From NCBI GenBank assembly GCA_036365145.1, contig JAEOAD010000658.1:56147-120146 (forward strand): a stretch of DNA of 64,000 nucleotides, given 5' to 3'. Numbering within the stretch: position 1 is the first letter of the stretch; the number at the start of each line of letters is the position of its first letter. The notes under the pieces are model-generated. The model had not been told where the DNA came from. It did no database searches and saw nothing but the letters and a program-made list of their open reading frames with translations. A program made the position numbers and the translations under genes. Of the stretch, positions 27,307 to 41,285 are shown piece by piece. The stretch comes from Orientallactaga sibirica. Taxonomy: Eukaryota > Chordata > Mammalia > Rodentia > Dipodidae.

Positions 27307-27415
27307 GTTGTTTTCTAAACAAACTACGTTATAAATCTGGTTATTCAAATGAATGGGTTTGTTTTCTAAACAAACTACTTTAGAAATGAAGGTAGTGTGG
27401 TTATTCTTGTACATC
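27307..27415 (+). repeat. Truncated, rearranged unit with 130-bp deletion
   Basis: Two copies of the hairpin core gttttct start at 27310 and 27361, 51 bp apart instead of 181, so about 130 bp are missing; the join is at about 27345, where tggttattc runs into aaatgaatggg. Just downstream gaaggtagt is followed by gtggttattc and then ttgtacatc, a second patchwork join mixing type-B and standard sequence. This is the clearest phase break in the window and was used as the edge of block C. Confidence 0.88.
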
Positions 27416-30400
27416 TTGTTAGATTACAAAAACTAGGAAAGTTTGATCTTGCTGCCCTGAAGACTCTTCTCAAGAAAGCAACTGATTTCGGGAACAGAAC
27501 AGCCTTATTTCACACAGTACTGTGTTCGGCAATGAAGGTGTTTGTTTTCTAAACAAACTATGTTAGAAATGTGGTTAATCTACTAAGTTGTACATCTTGT
27601 TAGATTACACAAACTAGGAAAGTTTGATCTTGCTGCACTGAAGACTCTTCGTAAGAAAGCAACTCATTTGCAGAACAGAACAGGCTTATTTCACACAGAA
27701 CTGTGTTCGGCAATGAAGGTGTTTGTTTTCTAAACAAACTACGTTAGAAATGTGGTTAATCTACTAAGTTGTACATCTTGTTAGATTATACAAACTAGGA
27801 AAGTTTGATCTTGCTGCACTGAAGACTCTTCGTAAGAAAGCAACTCATTTGGGGAACAGAACAGCCTTATTTCACACAGTACTGTGTTCGGCAATGAAGG
27901 TGTTTGTTTTCTAAACAAACTACGTTAGAAATGTGGTTAATCTACTAAATTGTACATCTTGTTAGATTACACAAACTAGGAAAGTTTGATCTTGCTGCAT
28001 TGAAGACTCTTCGTAAGAAAGCAACTCATTTGGGGATCAGAACAGGCTTATTTCACACAGTACTGTGTTTGGCAATGAAGGGGTTTGTTTTCTAAACAAA
28101 CTACGTTAGAAATGTGGTTAATCTACTAAGTTGTACATCTTGTTAGATTACACAAACTAGGAAAGTTTGATCTTGCTGCCCTCAAGACTCTTCTCAAGAA
28201 AGCAACTGATTTCGGGAACAGAACAGCCTTATTTCACACAGTACTGTGTTCGGCAATGAAGGCGTTTGTTTTCTAAACAAACTACGTTACAAATGTGGTT
28301 AATCTACTAAATTGTACATCTTGTTAGATTACACAAACTAGGAAAGTTTGATCTTGCTGCACTGAAGACTCTTCGTAAGAAAGCAACTCATTTGGAGAAC
28401 AGAATAGCCTTATTTCACACAGTACTGTGTTCAGCAATGAAGGTATTTGTTTTCTAAACATACTACGTTAGAAATGTGGTTAATCTACTAAATTGTACAT
28501 CTTGTTAGATTACACAAACTAAGAAAGTTTGACCTTGCTGCACTGAAGACTCTTCGTAAGAAACCAACTATTTTGGGAATCAGAACAGCCTTATTTCACA
28601 CAGTACTGTGTTCGCCAATGAAGGCGTTTGTTTTCTAAACAAATTACGTTAGAAATGTGGTTAATCTACTAAGTTGTATATCTTGTTAGATTACACAAAC
28701 TAGAAAGTTTGATCTTGCTGCACTGAAGACTCCTTCTCAATAAAGCAACTGATTTCGGGAACAGAACAGCCTTATTTCACACAGTACTGTGTTCGGCAAT
28801 GAAGGCGTTTGTTTTCTAAACAAAGATGTTAGAAATGTGGTGAATCTACTAAATTGTACATCTTGTTAGATTACACAAACTAGGAAAGTTTGATCTTGCT
28901 GCACTGAAGACTCTTCGTAAGAAAGCAACTCATTTGGAGAACAGAATAGCGTTATTTCACACAGTACTGTGTTCGGCAATGAAGGTATTTGTTTTCTAAA
29001 CATACTACGTTAGAAATGCGGTTAATCTACTAAATTCTACATCTTGTTAGATTACACAAACTAAGAAAGTTTGACCTTGCTGCAGTGAAGACTCTTCGTA
29101 AGAAACCAACTGATTTGGGTATCAGAACAAGCTTATTTCACACAGTACTCTGTTCGGCAATGAAGGCGTTTGTTTTCTAAACAAATTACGTTAGAAATGT
29201 GGTTAATCTACTAAGTTGTATATCTTGTTAGATTACACAAACTAGGAAAGTTTGATCTTGCTGCACTGAAGACTCTTCGTAAGAAAGCAACTCATTTGGA
29301 GAACAGAATAGCCTTATTTCACATAGTACTGTGTTCGGCAATGAAGGTGTTTGTTTTCTAAACAAACTACGTTATAAATGTGGTTAATCTACTAAGTTGT
29401 ACATCTTGTTAGATTACACAAACTAGGAAAGTTTGATCTTGCTGCACTGAAGAGTCTTCGTAAGAAAACAACTCATTTGGGGAACAGAACAGCCTTATTT
29501 CACACAGTACTGTGTTCGGCAATGAATGGGTTTGTTTTCTAAACAAACTACTTTAGAAATGAAGGTAGTCTATTAAGTTGTACATCTTGTTAGATTACAA
29601 AAACTAGGAAAGTTTGATCTTGCTGCCCTCAAGACTCTTCTCAAGAAAGCAACTGATTTCGGGAACAGAACAGCCTTATTTCACAAAGTACTGTGTTTGG
29701 CGATGAAGGCGTTTGTTTTCTATACAAACTATGTTAGAAATGTGGTTAATCTACTAAATTGTACATCTTGTTAGATTACACAAACTAGGAAAGTTTGATC
29801 TTGCTGCACTGAAGACTCTTCGTAAGAAAGCAACTCATTTGGAGAACAGAATTAGCCTTATTTCACACAGTACTGTGTTCGCAATGAAGGTGTTTGTTTT
29901 CTAAACAAACGTACTACGTTAGAAATGTGGTTAATCTACTAAATTCTACATCTTGTTAGATTACACAAACTAAAAAAGTTTGATCTTGCTGCACTGAAGA
30001 CTCTTCGTAAGAAAGCAACTGATTTCGGTATCAGAACAAGCTTATTTCATACAGTACTGTGTTCGGCAATGAAGGCGTTTGTTTTCTAAACAAAGTACGT
30101 TAGAAATGTGGTTAATCTACTAAATTGTACATCTTGTTAGATTACACAAACTAGGAAAGTTTGATATTGCTGCACTGAAGACTCTTCGTAAGAAAGCAAC
30201 TGATTTGGGGATCAGAACACGCTTATTTCACACAGTACTGTGTTCGGCAATGAAGGTGTTTGTTTTCTAAACAAACTACGTTATAAATGTGGTTAATCTA
30301 CTAAGTTGTACATCTTGTTAGATTACACAAACTAGGAAAGTTTGATCTTGCTGCACTGAAGAGTCTTCGTAAGAAACCAACTCATTTGGGGAACAGAACA

Positions 30401-33400
30401 GCCTTATTTCACACAGTACTGTGTTCAGCAATGAGTGGGTTTGTTTTCTCAACAAACTACTTTAGAAATGAAGGTAGTCTATTAAGTTGTACATCTTGTT
30501 AGATTACAAAAACTAGGAAAGTTTGATCTTGCTGCCCTTAAGACTCTTCTCAAGAAAGCAACTGATTTCAGGAACAGAACAGCTTATTTCACACAGTACT
30601 GTGTTCGGCAATGAAGGAGTTTGTTTTCTAAACAAAGATGTTAGAAATGTGGTTAATCTACTAAATTGTACATCTTGTTAGATTACACAAACTAGGAAAG
30701 TTTGATCTTGCTGCACTGAAGACTCTTCGTAAGAAAGCAACTCATTTGGAGAACAGAATAGCCTTATTTCACACAGTACTGTGTTCGGCAATGAAGGGGT
30801 TTGTTTTCTAAACAAACTATGTTAGAAATGTGGTTAATCTACTAAATTGTACATCTTGTTAGATTACACAAACTAAGAAAGTTTGATCTTGCTGCACTGA
30901 AGACTCTTCGTAAGAAACCAACTGATTTGGGATCAGAACAAGCTTATTTCACACAGTACTGTGTTCGGCAATGAAGGCGTTTGTTTTCTAAACAAATTAC
31001 GTTAGAAATGTGGTTAATCTACTAAATTGTACATCTTGTTAGATTACACAAACTAGGAAAGTTTGATCTTGCTGCACTGAAGACTCTTCGTAAGAAAGAA
31101 AGCAACTCATTTGGAGAACAGAATAGCCTTATTTCACACAGTACTGTGTTCGCAATGAAGGTGTTTGTTTTCTCAACAAACTACGTTAGAAATGTGGTTA
31201 ATCTACTAAATTGTACATCTTGTTAGATTACACAAACTAGAAAGTTTGATCTTGCTGCACTGAAGACTCTTCAGAAGAAAGCAACTGATTTGGGGATCAG
31301 AACACGCTTATTTCACACAGTACTGTGTTCGGCAATGAAGGCGTTTGTTTTGTTTTCTAAACAAACTACGTTACAAATGTGGTTAATCTACTAAGTTGTA
31401 CATCTTGTTAGATTACACAAACTAGGAAAGTTTGATCTTGCTGCACTGAAGAGTCTTCGTAAGAAACCAACTCATTTGGGGAACAGAACAGCCTTATTTC
31501 ACACAGTACTGTGTTCGGCAATGAATGGGTTTGTTTTCTAAACAAACTAGTTTAGAAATGAAGGTAGTCTATTAACTTGTACATCTTGTTAGATTACAAA
31601 AACTAGGAAAGTTTGATCTTGCTGCCCTCAAGACTCTTCTCAAGAAAGCAACTGATTTCGGGAACAGAACAGCCTTATTTCACACAGTACTGTGTTCGGC
31701 AATGAATGGGTTTGTTTTCTAAACAAACTACGTTAGAAATGTGGTTAATCTACTAAATTGTACATCTTGTTAGATTACACAAACTAGGAAAGTTTGATCT
31801 TGCTGCATTGAAGACTCTTCGTAAGAAAGCAACTCATTTGGGGAACAGAACAAGCTTATTTCACACAGTAGTGTGTTCGGCAATGAATGGGTTTGTTTTC
31901 TAAACAAACTACTTTAGAAATGAAGGTAGTCTATTAAGTTGTACATCTTGTTAGATTACAAAAACTAGGAAAGTTTGATCTTGCTGCCCTCAAGACTCTT
32001 CTCAAGAAAGCAACTGATTTGGGGAACAGAACAGCCTTATTTCACACAGTACTGTGTTTGGCAATGAAGGCGTTTGTTTTCTAAACAAACTACGTTAGAA
32101 ATGTGGTTAATCTATGAAATTCTACATCTTGTTAGATTACACAAAGTAAGAAAGTTTGATCTTGCTGCACTGAAGACTCTTCGTAAGAAAGCAACTGATT
32201 TGGGGAACAGAACAATCTTATTTCACACAGTACTGTGTTCGCCAATGAAGGCGTTTGTTTTCTAAACAAATTACGTTAGAAATGTGGTTAATCTACTAAA
32301 GTTGTACATCTTGTTAGATTACACAAACTAGAAAGTTTGATCTTGCTGCACTGAAGACTCTTCAGAAGAAAGCAACTCATTTGGAGAACAGAATAGCTTA
32401 TTTCACACAGTACTGTGTTCGGCAATGAAGGTGTTTGTTTTCTAAACAAACTACGTTAGAAATGTGGTTAATCTACTAAATTCTACATCTTGTTAGATTA
32501 CACAAAGTAAGAAAGTTTGATCTTGCTGCACTGAAGACTCTTCGTCAGGAAAGCAACTGATTTGGGGAATCAGAACAATCTTATTTCACACAGTACTGTG
32601 TTCGCAATGAAGGCGTTTGTTTTCTAAACAAATTACGTTAGAAATGTGGTTAATCTACTAAGTTGTACATCTTGTTAGATTACACAAACTAGGAAAGTTT
32701 GATCTTGCTGCACTGAAGACTCTTCGTAAAGAAAGCAACTCAATTGGAGAACAGAATAGCCTTATTTCACACAGTACTCTGTTCGGCAATGAAGGTGTTT
32801 GTTTTCTAAACAAACTACGTTACAAATGTGGTTAATCTACTGAAATTGTACATCTTGTTAGATTACACAAACTAGGAAAGTTTGATCTTGCTGCACTGAA
32901 GAGTCTTCGTAAGAAACCAACTCATTTGGGGAACAGAACAGCCTTATTTCAAACAGTACTGTGTTCGGCAATGAATGGGTTTGTTTTCTAAAACAAACTA
33001 CTTTAGAAATGAAGTTAGTCTATTAAGTTGTACATCTTGTTAGATTACAAAAACTAGGAAAGTTTGATCTTGCTGCCCTCAAGACTCTTCTCAAGAAAGC
33101 AACTGATTTCGGGAACAGAACAGCCTTATTTCACACAGTACTGTGTTCGGCAATGAAGGTCTTTGTTTTCTAAACAAACTACGTTAGAAATGTGGTTAAT
33201 CTACTAAATTCTACATCTTGTTAGATTACACAAAGTACGAAAGTTTGATCTTGCTGCACTGAAGACTCTTCGTAAGAAAGCAACTGATTTGGGGATCAGA
33301 ACAATCTTATTTCACACAGTACTGTGTTCGGCAATGAAGGAGTTTGTTTTCTAAACAAATTACGTTAGAAATGTGGTTAATCTACTAAGTTGTACATCTT

Positions 33401-35229
33401 GTTAGATTACACAAACTAGGAAAGTTTGATCTTGCTGCACTGAAGACTCTTCGTAAGAAAGCAACTCATTTGGGGATCAGAACAGGCTTACTTCACACAG
33501 TACTTCGTTTGGCAATGAAGGTGTTTGTTTTCTAAACAAACTACGTTAGAAATGTGGTTAATCTAGTAAATTCTACATCTTGTTAGAGTACACAAACTAG
33601 GAAAGTTTGATCTTGCTGCACTGAAGACTCTTCGTAAGAAAGCAACTCATTTGATCAACAGAATAGCCTTATTTCACATAGTACGGTGTTCGGCAATGAA
33701 GGTGTTTGTTTTCTAAACAAACTACGTGATAAATATGGTTAATCTACTATGTTGTACATCTTGTTAGATTACACAAACTAGGAAATTTGATCTTGCTGCA
33801 CTGAAGACTCTTCGTAAGAAAGCAACTCATTTGGAGAACAGAATAGCCTTATTTCACATAGTACTGTGTTCGGCAAATGAAGGTGTTTGTTTTCTAAACA
33901 AACTACATTATAAATGTGGTTAATCTACTAAATTGTACATCTTGTTAGATTACACAAACTAGGAAAGTTTCATCTTGCTGCACTGAAGAGTCTTCGTAAG
34001 AAACCAACTCATTTGGGGAATAGAACAGCCTTATTTCACACAGTACTGTGTTCGAAATGAAGGGGTTTGTTTTCAAAACAAACTATTTTAGAAATGAAGG
34101 TAGTCTATTAAGTTGTACATCTTGTTACATTACAAAAACTAGGAAAGTTTGATCTTGCTGCCCTGAAGACTCTACTCAAGAAAGCAACTGATTTGGGGAA
34201 CAGAACAGCCTTATTTCACACAGTACTGTGTTCGGCAATGAAGGCGTTTGTTTTCTAAAGAAACTATGTTAGAAATGTGGTTAATCTACTAAATTGTATA
34301 TCTTGTTAGATTACACAAACTAGGAAAGTTTGATCTTGCTGCACTGAAGACTCTTTAAGAAAGCAACTCATTTGGGGAACAGAACAGCCTTATTTCACAC
34401 AGTACTGTGTTCGGTAATGAAGGCGTTTGTTTTCTAAACAAACTACGTTAGAAATGTGGTTAATCTTTTAAATTGTACATCTTGTTAGATTATACAAACT
34501 AGGAAAGTTTGATCTTGCTGCACTGAAGACTCTTCGAAGAAAGCAACTCATTTGGGAACAGAACAGCCTTATTTCACACAGTACTGCATTCGGCAATGAA
34601 GGTATTTGTTTTCTAAACAAACTACGTTAGAAATGTGGTTAATCTACTAAATTCTACATCTTGTTAGATTACACAAACTAGAAAGTTTGATCTTGCTGCA
34701 CTGAAGACTCTTCTGTAAGAAAGCAACTCATTTGTAGAACAGAATAGCCTTATTTCACACAGTACTGTGTTCGCAATGAAAGGTGTTTGTTTTCTAAACA
34801 AACTACGTTATAAATGTGTTTAATCTACTAAGTTGTACATCTTGTTAGATTACACAAACTAGGAAAGTTTGATCTTGCTGCACTGAAGAGTCTTCGTAAG
34901 AAACCAAATCTATGGGGAACAGCACAGCCTTATTTCACACAGTACTGTGTTCGGCAATGAATGGGTTTGTTTTCTAAACAAAGCACTTTAGAAATGAAGG
35001 TAGTCTATTAAGTTATACATCTTGTTAGATTACAAAAACTAGGAAAGTTTGATCTTGCTGCACTGAAGACTCTTCTCAAGAAAGCAAGTGATTTCGGGAA
35101 CAGAACAGAATTATTTCACACAGTACTGTGTTCGGAAATGAAGGCGTTTGTTTTCTAAACAAACTACGTTAGAAATGTGGTTAATCTACTAAGTTGTACA
35201 TCTTGTTAGATTACACAAACTAGGAAAGT

Positions 35230-37930
35230 TTGATCTTGCTGCACTGAAGACTCTTCGTAAGAAAGCAACTCATTTGGAGAACAGAATAGCCTTATTTCAC
35301 ACAGTACTGTGTTCGGCAATGAAGGTGTTTGTTTTCTAAACATACTACGTTAGAAATGTGGTTAATCTACTATATTCTACATCTTGTTAGATTACACAAA
35401 CTAAGAAAGTTTGACCTTGCTGCACTGAAGACTCTTCGTAAGAAAGCAACTGATTTGGGTATCAGAACAAGCTTATTTCACACAGTACTGTGTTCGGCAA
35501 TGAAGGCGTTTGTTTTCTAAACAAACTACGTTAGAAATGTGGTTAATCTACTAAGTTGTACATCTTGTTAGATTACACAAACTAGGAAAGTTTGATCTTG
35601 CTGCACTGAAAACTCTTCGTAAGAAAGCAACTCATTTGGAGAACAGAATAGCCTTATTTCACACAGTACTGTGTTCGGCAATGAAGGTGTTTGTTTTCTA
35701 AACAAACTACGTTAGAAATGTGGTTAATCTACGAAATTCTACATCTTGTTAGATTACACAAACTAGGAAAGTTTGATCTTGCTGCACTGAAGACTCTTCG
35801 TAAGAAAGCAACTGATTTGGGGATCAGAACACGCTTATTTCACACCGTACTGTGTTCGGCAATGAAGCCGTTTGTTTTCTAAACAAACTACGTTACAAAT
35901 GTGGTTAATCTACTAAATTGTACATCTTGTTAGATTACACAAACTAGGAAAGTTTGATCTTGCTGCACTAAAGAGTCTTCGTAAGAAACCAACTCATTTG
36001 GGGAACAGAACAGCCTTATTTCACACAGTACTGTGTTCGGCAGTGAATGGGTTTGTTTTCTAAACAAACTACTTTAGAAATGAAGGTAGTCTATTAAGTT
36101 GTACATCTTGTTAGATTACAAAAACTAGGAAAGTTTGATCTTGCTGCCCTCAAGACTCTTCTCAAGAAAGCAAGTGATTTCGGGAACAGAACAGCCTTAT
36201 TTCACACAGTACTGTGTTCGGCAATGAAGATGTTTGTTTTCTAAACAAACTACGTTAGAAATGTGGTTAATCTACTAAATTCTACATCTTGTTAGATTAC
36301 ACAAAGTAAGAAAGTTTGATCTTGCTGCACTGAAGACTCTTCGTAAGAAAGCAACTGATTTGGGGATCAGAACAATCTTATTTCACACAGTACTGTGTTC
36401 GCCAATGAAGGCGTTTGTTTTCTGAACAAATTACGTTAGAAATGTGGTTAATCTACTAAGTTGTACATCTTGTTAGATTACACAAACTAGGAAAGTTTGA
36501 TCTTGCTGCACTGAAGACTCTTCGTAAGAAAGCAACTCATTTGGAGAACAGAATAGCTTATTTCACACAGTACTGTGTTCGGCAATGAAGGTGTTTGTTT
36601 TCTAAACAAACTACGTTAGAAATGTGGATAATCTACGAAATTCTACATCGTGTTAGATTACACAAAGTAAGAAAGTTTGATCTTGCTGCACTGAAGACTC
36701 TTCGTAGGAAAGCAACTGATTTGGGGATCAGAACAATCTTATTTCACACAGTACTGTGTTCGGCAATGAAGGCGTTTGTTTTCTAGACAAATTACGTTAG
36801 AAATGTGGTTAATCTACTAAGTTGTACATCTTGTTAGATTACACAAACTAGGAAAGTTTGGTCTTGCTGCACTGAAGACTCTTCGTAAGAAAGCAACTCA
36901 ATTGGAGTACAGAATACCCTTATTTCACACAGTACTCTGTTCGGCAATGAAGGTGTTTGTTTTCTAAACAAACTACGTTAGAAATGTGGTTAATCTATGA
37001 AATTCTACATCTTGTTAGATTACACAAACTAGGAAAGTTTGATCTTGCTGCACTGAAGAGTCTTCGTAAGAAACCAACTCATTTGGGGAACAGAACAGCC
37101 TTATTTCACACAGTACTGTGTTCGGCAATGAATGGGTTTGTTTTCTAAACAAACTACTTTAGAAATGAAGGTAGTCTATTAAGTTGTACATCTTGTTAGA
37201 TTACAAAAACTAGGAAAGTTTGATCTTGCTGCCCTCAAGACTCTTCTCAAGAAAGCAACTGATTTCGGGAACAGAACAGCCTTATTTCACACAGTACTGT
37301 GTTCGGCAATGAAGGTGTTTGTTTTCTAAACAAACTACGTTAGAAATGTGGTTAATCTACTAAATTCTACAACTTGTTAGATTGCACAAACTAGGAAAGT
37401 TTGATCTTGCTGCACTGAAGACTCTTCGTAAGAAAGCAACTGATTTGGGGATCAGAACAATCTTATTTCACACAGTACTGTGTTCGGCAATGAAGGAGTT
37501 TGTTTTCTAAACAAATTACGTTAGAAATGTGGTTAATCTACTAAGTTGTACATCTTGTTAGATTACACAAACTAGGAAAGTTTGATCTTGCTGCACTGAA
37601 GACTCTTCGTAAGAAAGCAACTCATTTGGGGATCAGAACAGGCTTACTTCACACACTACTTCGTTCGGCAATGAAGGTGTTTGTTTTCTAAACAAACTAC
37701 GTTAGAAATGTGGTTAATCTAGAAAATTCTACATCTTGTTAGAGTACACAAACTAGGAAAGTTTGATCTTGCTGCACTGAAGACTCTTCGTAAGAAAGCA
37801 ACTCATTTAATCAACAGAATATCCTTATTTCACATAGTACGGTGTTCGGCAATGAAGGTGTTTGTTTTCTAAACACATTACGTGATAAATATGGTTAATC
37901 TACTATGTTGTACATCTTGTTAGATTACAC
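35230..37930 (+). repeat. Segment matched in block E at an offset of about 17.69 kb (first copy)
   Basis: Unit order and rare variants over roughly 2.7 kb recur at about 52915-55615 with an offset of 17683-17686 bp. Anchors are the unit with catactacgttagaaatg (35340 and 53025), tacatcgtgttag, and acgtgataaatatgg (37880 and 55563). A related partial copy of the acgtgat unit lies at 33724. Confidence 0.78.
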
Positions 37931-38027
37931 AAACTAGGAAAGTTTCATCTTGCTGCACTGAAGAGTCTTCGTAAGAAACCAACTCATTTGGGGAATAGCA
38001 CAGCCTTATTTCACAGAGTACTGTGTT
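36582..38027 (+). repeat. 8-unit segment duplicated 3258 bp downstream (first copy)
   Basis: This stretch of about 1446 bp (8 units) matches 39840-41285 at a constant offset of 3258 bp (exactly 18 units). By eye I counted about 11 substitutions and no indel, so identity is about 99%. Shared rare marks include tacatcgtgttag, gtggataatc, gagtacagaataccc and acgtgataaatatgg. Sequence on both sides does not match at that offset. Confidence 0.85.
37136..37316 (+). repeat. Representative type-B unit
   Basis: This exactly 181-bp copy shows the linked differences of the type-B unit: actttagaaatg after the hairpin, gaaggtagtctatt in place of gtggttaatctact, tacaaaaactagg in place of tacacaaactagg, gctgccctcaagactc in place of gctgcactgaagactc, ttctcaagaaag in place of ttcgtaagaaag, and gatttcggg in place of catttgggg. 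It is preceded by aatgaatggg instead of aatgaaggcg. The joint presence of at least six changes shows an old, separate unit lineage inserted periodically among standard units. Dyads 1 and 4 remain intact; the left arm of dyad 2 is aaaact. Confidence 0.9.
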
Positions 38028-39839
38028 CGGAAATGAATGGCTTTGTTTTCAAAACAAACTATTTTAGAAATGAAGGTAGTCTATTAAGTTGTACATCTTG
38101 TTACATTACAAAAACTAGGAAAGTTTGATCTTGCTGCCCTGAAGACTCTACTCAAGAAAGGAACTGATTTCGGGAACAGAACAGCCTTATTTCACACAGT
38201 ACTGTGTTAGGCAATGAAGGTGTTTGTTTTCTAAACAAACTATGTTAGAAATGTGGTTAATCTACTAAATTGTACATCTTGTTAGATTACACAAACTAGG
38301 AAAGTTTGATCTTGCTGCACTGAAGACTCTTCGTAAAAAAGCAACTCATTTGGGGAACAGAAGAGCCTTATTTCACACAGTACTGTGTTCGGCAATGAAG
38401 GCGTTTGTTTTCTAAACAAACTACGTTAGAAATGTGGTTAATCTTTTAAGTTGTACATCTTGTTAGATTATACAAACTAGGAAAGTTTGATCTTGCTGCA
38501 CTGAAGACTCTTCGTAAGAAAGCAACTCATTTGCGGAACAGAACAGCCTTATTTCACACAGTACTGCATTCGGCAATGACGGTATTTGTTTTCTAAACAA
38601 ACTACGTTAGAAATGTGGTTAATCTACTAAATTCTACATCTTGTTAGATTACACAAACTAGGAAAGTTTGATCTTGCTGCACTGAAGACTCTTCGTAAAA
38701 AAGCAACTCATTTGGGGATCAGAACAGGCTTATTTCACACAGTACTGTGTTCGGCAATGAAGGCGTTTGTTTTCTATACAAACTACGTTAGAAATGTGGT
38801 TAATCTACTAAATTGTACATCTTGTTAGATTACACAAACTAGGAAAGTTTGATCTTGCTGCACTGAAGACTCTTCGTAAGAAAGCAACTCATTTGTAGAA
38901 CAGAATAGCCTTATTTCACATAGTACTGTGTTTGGCAATGAAGGTGTTTGTTTTCTAAACAAACTACGTTATAAATGTGTTTAATCTACTAAGTTGTACA
39001 TCTTGTTAGATTACACAAACTAGGAAAGTTTGATCTTGCTGCACTGAAGAGTCTTCGTAAGAAACCAAATCATTTGGGGAACAGCACAGCCTTATTTCAC
39101 ACAGTACTGTGTTCGGCAATGAATGGGTTTGTTTTCTAAACAAAGCACTTTAGAAATGAAGGTAGTCTATTAAGTTATACATCTTGTTAGATTACAAAAA
39201 CTAGGAAAGTTTGATCTTGCTGCCCTGAAGACTCTTCTCAAGAAAGCAAGTGATTTCGGGAACAGAACAGCCTTATTTCACACAATACTGTGTTCGGAAA
39301 TGAAGGCGTTTGTTTTCTAAACAAACTACGTTAGAAATGTGCTTAATCTACTAAGTTGTAAATCTTGTTAGATTACACAAACTAGGAAAGTTTGATGTTG
39401 CTGCACTGAAGAGTCTTCGTAAGAAAACAACTCATTTGGGGAACAGAACAGCTTTATTTCACACAGTACTGTGTTCGGCAATGAAGGCGTTTGTTTTCTA
39501 AACAAACTACGTTACAAATGTGGTTAATCTACTAAATTGTATATCTTGTTAGATTACACAAACTAGGAAAGTTTGATGTTGCTGCCCTCAAGACTCTTCT
39601 CAAGAAAGTAACTGATTTCGGGAACAGAACAGCCTTATTTCACACAGTACTGTGTTCGGCAATGAAGGCGTTTGTTTTCTAAACAAACTATGTTGGAAAT
39701 GTGGTTAATCTACTAAATTGTACATCTTGTAAGATTACACAAACTAGGAAAGTTTGATCTTGCTGCACTGAAGACTCTTCGTAAGAAAGCAACTCATTTG
39801 TAGAACAGAACTAGCTTACATCACACAGTACTGCATTCT

Positions 39840-41285
39840 GCAATGAAGGTGTTTGTTTTCTAAACAAACTACGTTAGAAATGTGGATAATCTACGAAATT
39901 CTACATCGTGTTAGATTACACAAAGTAAGAAAGTTTGATCTTGCTGCACTGAAGACTCTTCGTAGGAATGCAACTGATTTGGGGATCAGAACAATCTTAT
40001 TTCACACAGTACTGTGTTCGGCAATGAAGGCGTTTGTTTTCTAGACAAATTACGTTAGAAATGTGGTTAATCTACTAAGTTGTACATCTTGTTAGATTAC
40101 ACAAACTAGGAAAGTTTGGTCTTGCTGCACTGAAGACTCTTCGTAAGAAAGCAACTCAATTGGAGTACAGAATACCCTTATTTCACACAGTACTCTGTTC
40201 GGCAATGAAGGTGTTTGTTTTCTAAACAAACTACGTTAGAAATGTGGTTAATCTATGAAATTCTACATCTTGTTAGATTACACAAACTAGGAAAGTTTGA
40301 TCTTGCTGCACTGAAGAGTCTTCGTAAGAAACCAACTCATTTGGGGAACAGAACAGCCTTATTTCACACAGTACTGTGTTCGGCAATGAATGGGTTTGTT
40401 TTCTAAACAAACTACTTTAGAAATGAAGGTAGTCTATTAAGTTGTACATCTTGTTAGATTACAAAAACTAGGAAAGTTTGATCTTGCTGCCCTCAAGACT
40501 CTTCTCAAGAAAGCAACTGATTTCGGGAACAGAACAGCCTTATTTCACACAGTACTGTGTTCGGCAATGAAGGTGTTTGTTTTCTAAACAAACTACGTTA
40601 GAAATGTGGTTAATCTACTAAATTCTACAACTTGTTAGATTACACAAAGTACGAAAGTTTGATCTTGCTGCACTGAAGACTCTTCGTAAGAAAGCAACTG
40701 ATTTGGGGATCAGAACAATCTTATTTCACACAGAACTGTGTTCGGCAATGAAGGAGTTTGTTTTCTAAACAAATTACGTTAGAAATGTGGTTAATCTACT
40801 AAGTTGTACATCTTGTTAGATTACACAAACTAGGAAAGTTTGATCTTGCTGCACTGAAGACTCTTCGTAAGAAAGCAACTCATTTGGGGATAAGAACAGG
40901 CTTACTTCACACAGTACTTCGTTCGGCAATGAAGGTGTTTGTTTTCTAAACAAACTACGTTAGAAATGTGGTTAATCTAGTAAATTCTACATCTTGTTAG
41001 ATTACACAAACTAGGAAAGTTTGATCTTGCTGCACTGAAGACTCTTCGTAAGAAAGCAACTCATTTGATCAACAGAATAGCCTTATTTCACATAGTACGG
41101 TGTTCGGCAATGAAGGTGTTTGTTTTCTAAACACATTACGTGATAAATATGGTTAATCTACTATGTTGTACATCTTGTTAGATTACACAAACTAGGAAAG
41201 TTTCATCTTGCTGCACTGAAGAGTCTTCGTAAGAAACCAACTCATTTGGGGAATAGCACAGCCTTATTTCACAGAGTACTGTGTT
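39840..41285 (+). repeat. 8-unit segment, second copy
   Basis: Near copy of 36582-38027. The left edge is sharp: upstream reads gaactagcttacatc here against gaatagcttatttc there. The right edge lies in gtgttagggaatg here against gtgttcggaaatg there. Confidence 0.85.

Larger units (their letters stand above)
19641..27345 (+). repeat. Array block B: mixed units, first type-B units
   Basis: Units differ more from one another than in block A, and I saw no long ordered higher-order repeat. The gatttcggg mark starts at about 19642. Units with gaaggtagtctatt or a close form in place of gtggttaatctact occur at about 20277, 21366, 22090 and 22815, then not again until 27388. A more regular run lies at about 24.9-26.9 kb. 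Insertions such as cgttttataa and ggtttttaatc near 20092-20105 are typical of its small length changes. No non-satellite sequence was seen. Mixed order suggests older sequence, less often homogenised, than block A (inference). Confidence 0.75.

Noticed and set aside
27346..27420. Insertion of a mobile element at the phase break
   Set aside because: All bases at the break can be assigned to known unit positions; there is no terminal repeat, target-site duplication or foreign sequence.
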